DNA of 45,376 nucleotides from the NCBI GenBank assembly GCA_002724245.1, contig PBOG01000162.1:1-45376 (forward strand). Reading direction: 5' to 3'. Origin of the DNA: Planctomycetaceae bacterium (lineage in GTDB: Bacteria; Planctomycetota; Planctomycetia; Pirellulales; Pirellulaceae). The notes under the pieces are model-generated. The model made no database searches. It was not told where the DNA came from and saw only the letters and a list, made by a program, of their open reading frames with translations. Below, one piece after another: positions 44,445 through 45,376 of this stretch; position 1 is the first letter of the stretch; every line of letters begins with the position of its first letter. A program made the position numbers and the translations under genes.

Positions 44445-44849
44445 AGTGGAAACACCCAGTATTGAAGTCAGACCCATACAAAAGCTGGTAGGTCAGCGCA
44501 ACCGGTTCCTCCTGTTGCAGGCATCTCTGGGAACGCCGCGCGCCGGATAAAATCGCGTGACGACAGGCGTAACCAAACCCCATCACCACAATAGCTCAAA
44601 TTTTACCGCCAATTCACTGCAATTGGTAGTCGAACGCACCTCCGGACCGGACACCACAAACACTTCCTACATCGGCATTTGCGTCCCTCGATAAAATTCC
44701 GGCCAGCCCTCAGCGTCACGTCACCGGCCCGCACGGGGCAAAACCCACCGCGGCTTCACGCAAAGTGGGCTTGACCAGACAGTGGCTCGTTACCTACAAG
44801 CCTCTCCGCTCTTCTCCTTTCTCTCCTCTCAACCTGTCATTGCACCCCG
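44445..44849. other. 405-base divergent intergenic region
   Basis: It lies between the Big2-like/DUF1549 gene (minus) and the secreted protein gene at the window end (plus). It holds a candidate plus-strand promoter (44771-44800) and an almost pure pyrimidine leader (44801-44830, a single G). No RNA gene, repeat or riboswitch was recognised in the remainder. Confidence 0.6.
44771..44800 (+). promoter_or_regulatory. Candidate sigma-70-type promoter
   Basis: TTGACC (44771-44776) and TACAAG (44795-44800) are separated by 18 bases. Transcription from here would begin near 44807 and give a leader of about 43 bases before the ATG at 44850. The -35 match is five of six and the -10 match is weak. 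Confidence 0.3.
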
Positions 44850-45376
44850 ATGCCACGGCTTTACTCGATCTGGCTGGCCGTCTTCTTATCGCCACTTTGG
44901 GTGACGACAAGCGGATTCTCCAGCGACGCCACTGCCCCTGACACAGAGATTCAGCCCGGTGTTGAATCGCAGTCACGTGTGGAATCCCTGCGTTCAGTCC
45001 GTGGCAAACTAGAGCGACGTCAGAATGGTTTGAGTGGAAAAACGTCATACGCATTGCGTGATCTGCAAACCGGCATTCGCTATCGCATCTACGCTAACGA
45101 CTCGACCCGGCTCCAACCCTTCGTCGGCCGCACGGTACGCATGCGAGGCCACGGCTGGAATCGGTCCGATATCGATGTCGGGTATCTACGAATTGGCGCA
45201 GCCGCTGAGCCCACGGTGCCCTCGCCAGAGCCTGATCCGGCAGAGCGACGGATCGCCAACCACGACCACGACCACGACCACGACCACAACGCGCCCGTAA
45301 ACCACACCGAACCCGCGCTGCTCTCCGACAGCGGTCCGCAGACACTACCCGCCGGGTGGGTGTCCCGCAATGGCCA
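44850..45376 (+). CDS. Secreted protein with His-Asp run, unknown function (3' end outside window)
   Basis: An ATG at 44850 opens a frame that runs without a stop to the end of the window, giving at least 175 residues. Residues 1-22 (LYSIWLAVFLSPLWVTTSGFS) are a signal peptide. A compact beta-rich region follows at about 57-115, with SYALRDLQTGIRYRIYAND and LQPFVGRTVRMRGHGWNRSDIDVGYLRI, which could be an OB-like fold. At residues 138-146 is HDHDHDHDH, coded by CACGAC repeats (45261-45290), a likely divalent-metal-binding linker. I do not recognise the family. No Shine-Dalgarno precedes the ATG; the leader is pyrimidine-rich. Confidence 0.7.
   Translation, partial: MPRLYSIWLAVFLSPLWVTTSGFSSDATAPDTEIQPGVESQSRVESLRSVRGKLERRQNGLSGKTSYALRDLQTGIRYRIYANDSTRLQPFVGRTVRMRGHGWNRSDIDVGYLRIGAAAEPTVPSPEPDPAERRIANHDHDHDHDHNAPVNHTEPALLSDSGPQTLPAGWVSRNG

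Overview
The window reads as chromosomal DNA of a planctomycete (Planctomycetota, probably Pirellulales-like). The evidence is three sets of the planctomycete-enriched DUF1549/DUF1553 cytochrome-type proteins (PSCyt1-PSCyt2-PSD1), four DUF1501 proteins, a DUF1598 protein, a PPC-domain protein, an FHA-GAF sigma-54 activator and a double-length UvrA of the kind seen in the PVC group. I see no insertion sequence, phage, CRISPR array, tRNA or rRNA. Gene order looks like stable core and metabolic genome rather than an accessory island.

Layout from left to right. Positions 1-1208 hold the tail of an unknown protein with TPES repeats and an RluD-type pseudouridine synthase. Positions 1248-11178 (all minus) hold mfd, a parvulin-type prolyl isomerase, and a DUF1549/DUF1553 plus DUF1501 pair. 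Positions 11404-13278 (plus) hold a UVR-motif protein divergent from mfd and an NAD-dependent epimerase. Positions 13378-29826 (all minus, in transcription order from the right) hold a FadB/FadJ-like beta-oxidation enzyme, a DUF1549/LamG/DUF1553 protein, a ManD/RspA-like sugar-acid dehydratase, the 2382-residue UvrA, a CBM9-like protein coupled to it, and a DUF1501 protein. Positions 30043-31276 (plus) hold a secreted DUF4430 protein and a DUF6580-type membrane protein. Then come a Gly-rich exported protein (minus), a small amino acid kinase of the COG2054/MfnE type (plus), a DUF1598 protein (minus) and an FHA-GAF-AAA+-Fis sigma-54 activator (plus). Positions 38115-44444 (minus) hold a third cluster: Big2-like/DUF1549/DUF1553, DUF1501, PPC-domain. 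The window ends inside a secreted protein with a His-Asp run.

How the genes fit together. Nucleotide excision repair is over-represented: mfd, a UVR-motif protein beside it, and uvrA about 4.5 kb away. The UvrA is the most unusual object here: four ABC ATPase domains in one chain, a second half that has lost the canonical UvrB-docking sequence and has an LSNGE signature in its first ATPase, and a C-terminal extension of about 320 residues that I cannot assign. The three cytochrome/DUF1501 sets each carry a different carbohydrate- or adhesion-type insert (NPCBM-like, LamG, Big2-like), consistent with surface or periplasmic systems for different polymers, though their biochemistry is not established. 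The DUF4430/DUF6580 pair looks like a small two-gene nutrient uptake unit. Start codons were adjusted where signal peptides, Shine-Dalgarno matches or family N-termini favoured an internal start.
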